Source: a virus. From it: 50,385 nucleotides of DNA. Positions 50,364 through 50,385 of the stretch are shown one piece after another (the first letter of the stretch is position 1; every line of letters starts with the position of its first letter). The translations under genes were made by a program, and so were the position numbers. The notes under the pieces were generated by a model. It searched no databases and had not been told where the DNA came from. It was given only the letters and a program-made list of their open reading frames with translations. The DNA is taken from positions 1 through 50,385 of IMG/VR virus record IMGVR_UViG_3300020416_000012. One strand, written 5' to 3'.

Positions 50364-50385
50364 GAATTAGAATCACTCCATTTCA

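Noticed and set aside
1-50385. tRNA genes, CRISPR arrays, insertion sequences, attachment sites or host-derived metabolic genes
   Set aside because: None of the typical signals was seen on reading. No clover-leaf, no spaced identical repeats, no transposase or integrase text.
50364-50385. Possible end of another gene at the right edge
   Set aside because: Only 22 bases are available, which cannot support a call. They contain a GGAG that may serve the glycosyltransferase-like gene.

Overview
The window is a contiguous piece of the virion-structure and DNA-packaging region of a T4-like myovirus, most probably a marine cyanophage of the Synechococcus/Prochlorococcus type. The evidence is a syntenic run of T4-type proteins (gp25, gp6, a gp7-position protein, gp8, gp13, gp14, gp15, gp16, gp17, gp18, gp19, gp20, a gp67-like core protein, gp21, gp22, gp23). 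Between them lie very large beta-rich, repeat-rich structural proteins and small conserved genes of the kind that fill the T4 order in exo-T-even marine phages. No photosynthesis or other host-like metabolic gene, tRNA, integrase or CRISPR array is visible. The host is inferred from gene content and style, not from a search.

Every gene I accept lies on the minus strand, so transcription runs from right (50385) to left (1). In that order: (1) 50363-48405 holds a GT-A glycosyltransferase-like protein, a small cysteine-rich zinc-finger-like protein, a tiny basic protein, a conserved protein of unknown role and a 51-residue protein, tightly packed and partly overlapping. (2) 48357-23105 is the baseplate and tail-fibre block: gp25, gp6, a 4025-residue giant in the gp7 position, a 388-residue fibre-like protein ending in a cupredoxin domain, an enlarged gp8, a 2546-residue protein in the place of gp9 to gp12, and a coupled coiled-coil protein. 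(3) 23081-19267 holds neck and packaging genes gp13, gp14, gp15 and gp16. (4) 19257-12771 holds four accessory virion-type proteins between the two terminase subunits. (5) 12769-1865 is the packaging and head block: gp17, a coupled zinc-ribbon protein, gp18, gp19, gp20, gp67-like, an unknown 182-residue protein, gp21, gp22 and gp23, closed by a strong intrinsic terminator with a UUCG loop. (6) 1793-1 holds a 36-residue membrane peptide, a membrane-anchored glycine-rich protein, and the N-terminal 364 residues of a tail fibre with YadA-like repeats and an S74 chaperone domain that runs off the left edge.

The gene products assemble the capsid (gp20 portal, gp22 and gp67 scaffold core, gp21 protease, gp23 shell), fill it (gp16/gp17), join it to the tail (gp13, gp14, gp15), and build the contractile tail (gp18, gp19) and baseplate (gp25, gp6, gp7-position protein, gp8, large wedge and fibre proteins).

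The most notable signals are these: an 8-base T4-late-promoter-like motif (consensus close to TMTAAATA) at 17 gene junctions, mostly 12 to 37 nt before the next start and often overlapping the preceding stop codon; small beta modules shared between different virion proteins (gp7-position giant, 2546-residue protein, gp8, gp14, gp15), which suggests that these proteins grew by module shuffling; a complete type-1-copper-like ligand set in a tail protein; and a YHYH-type domain inside the 4025-residue giant. Between-gene gaps are short (longest about 205 bp, at 1659-1864, which holds a small gene and the terminator).
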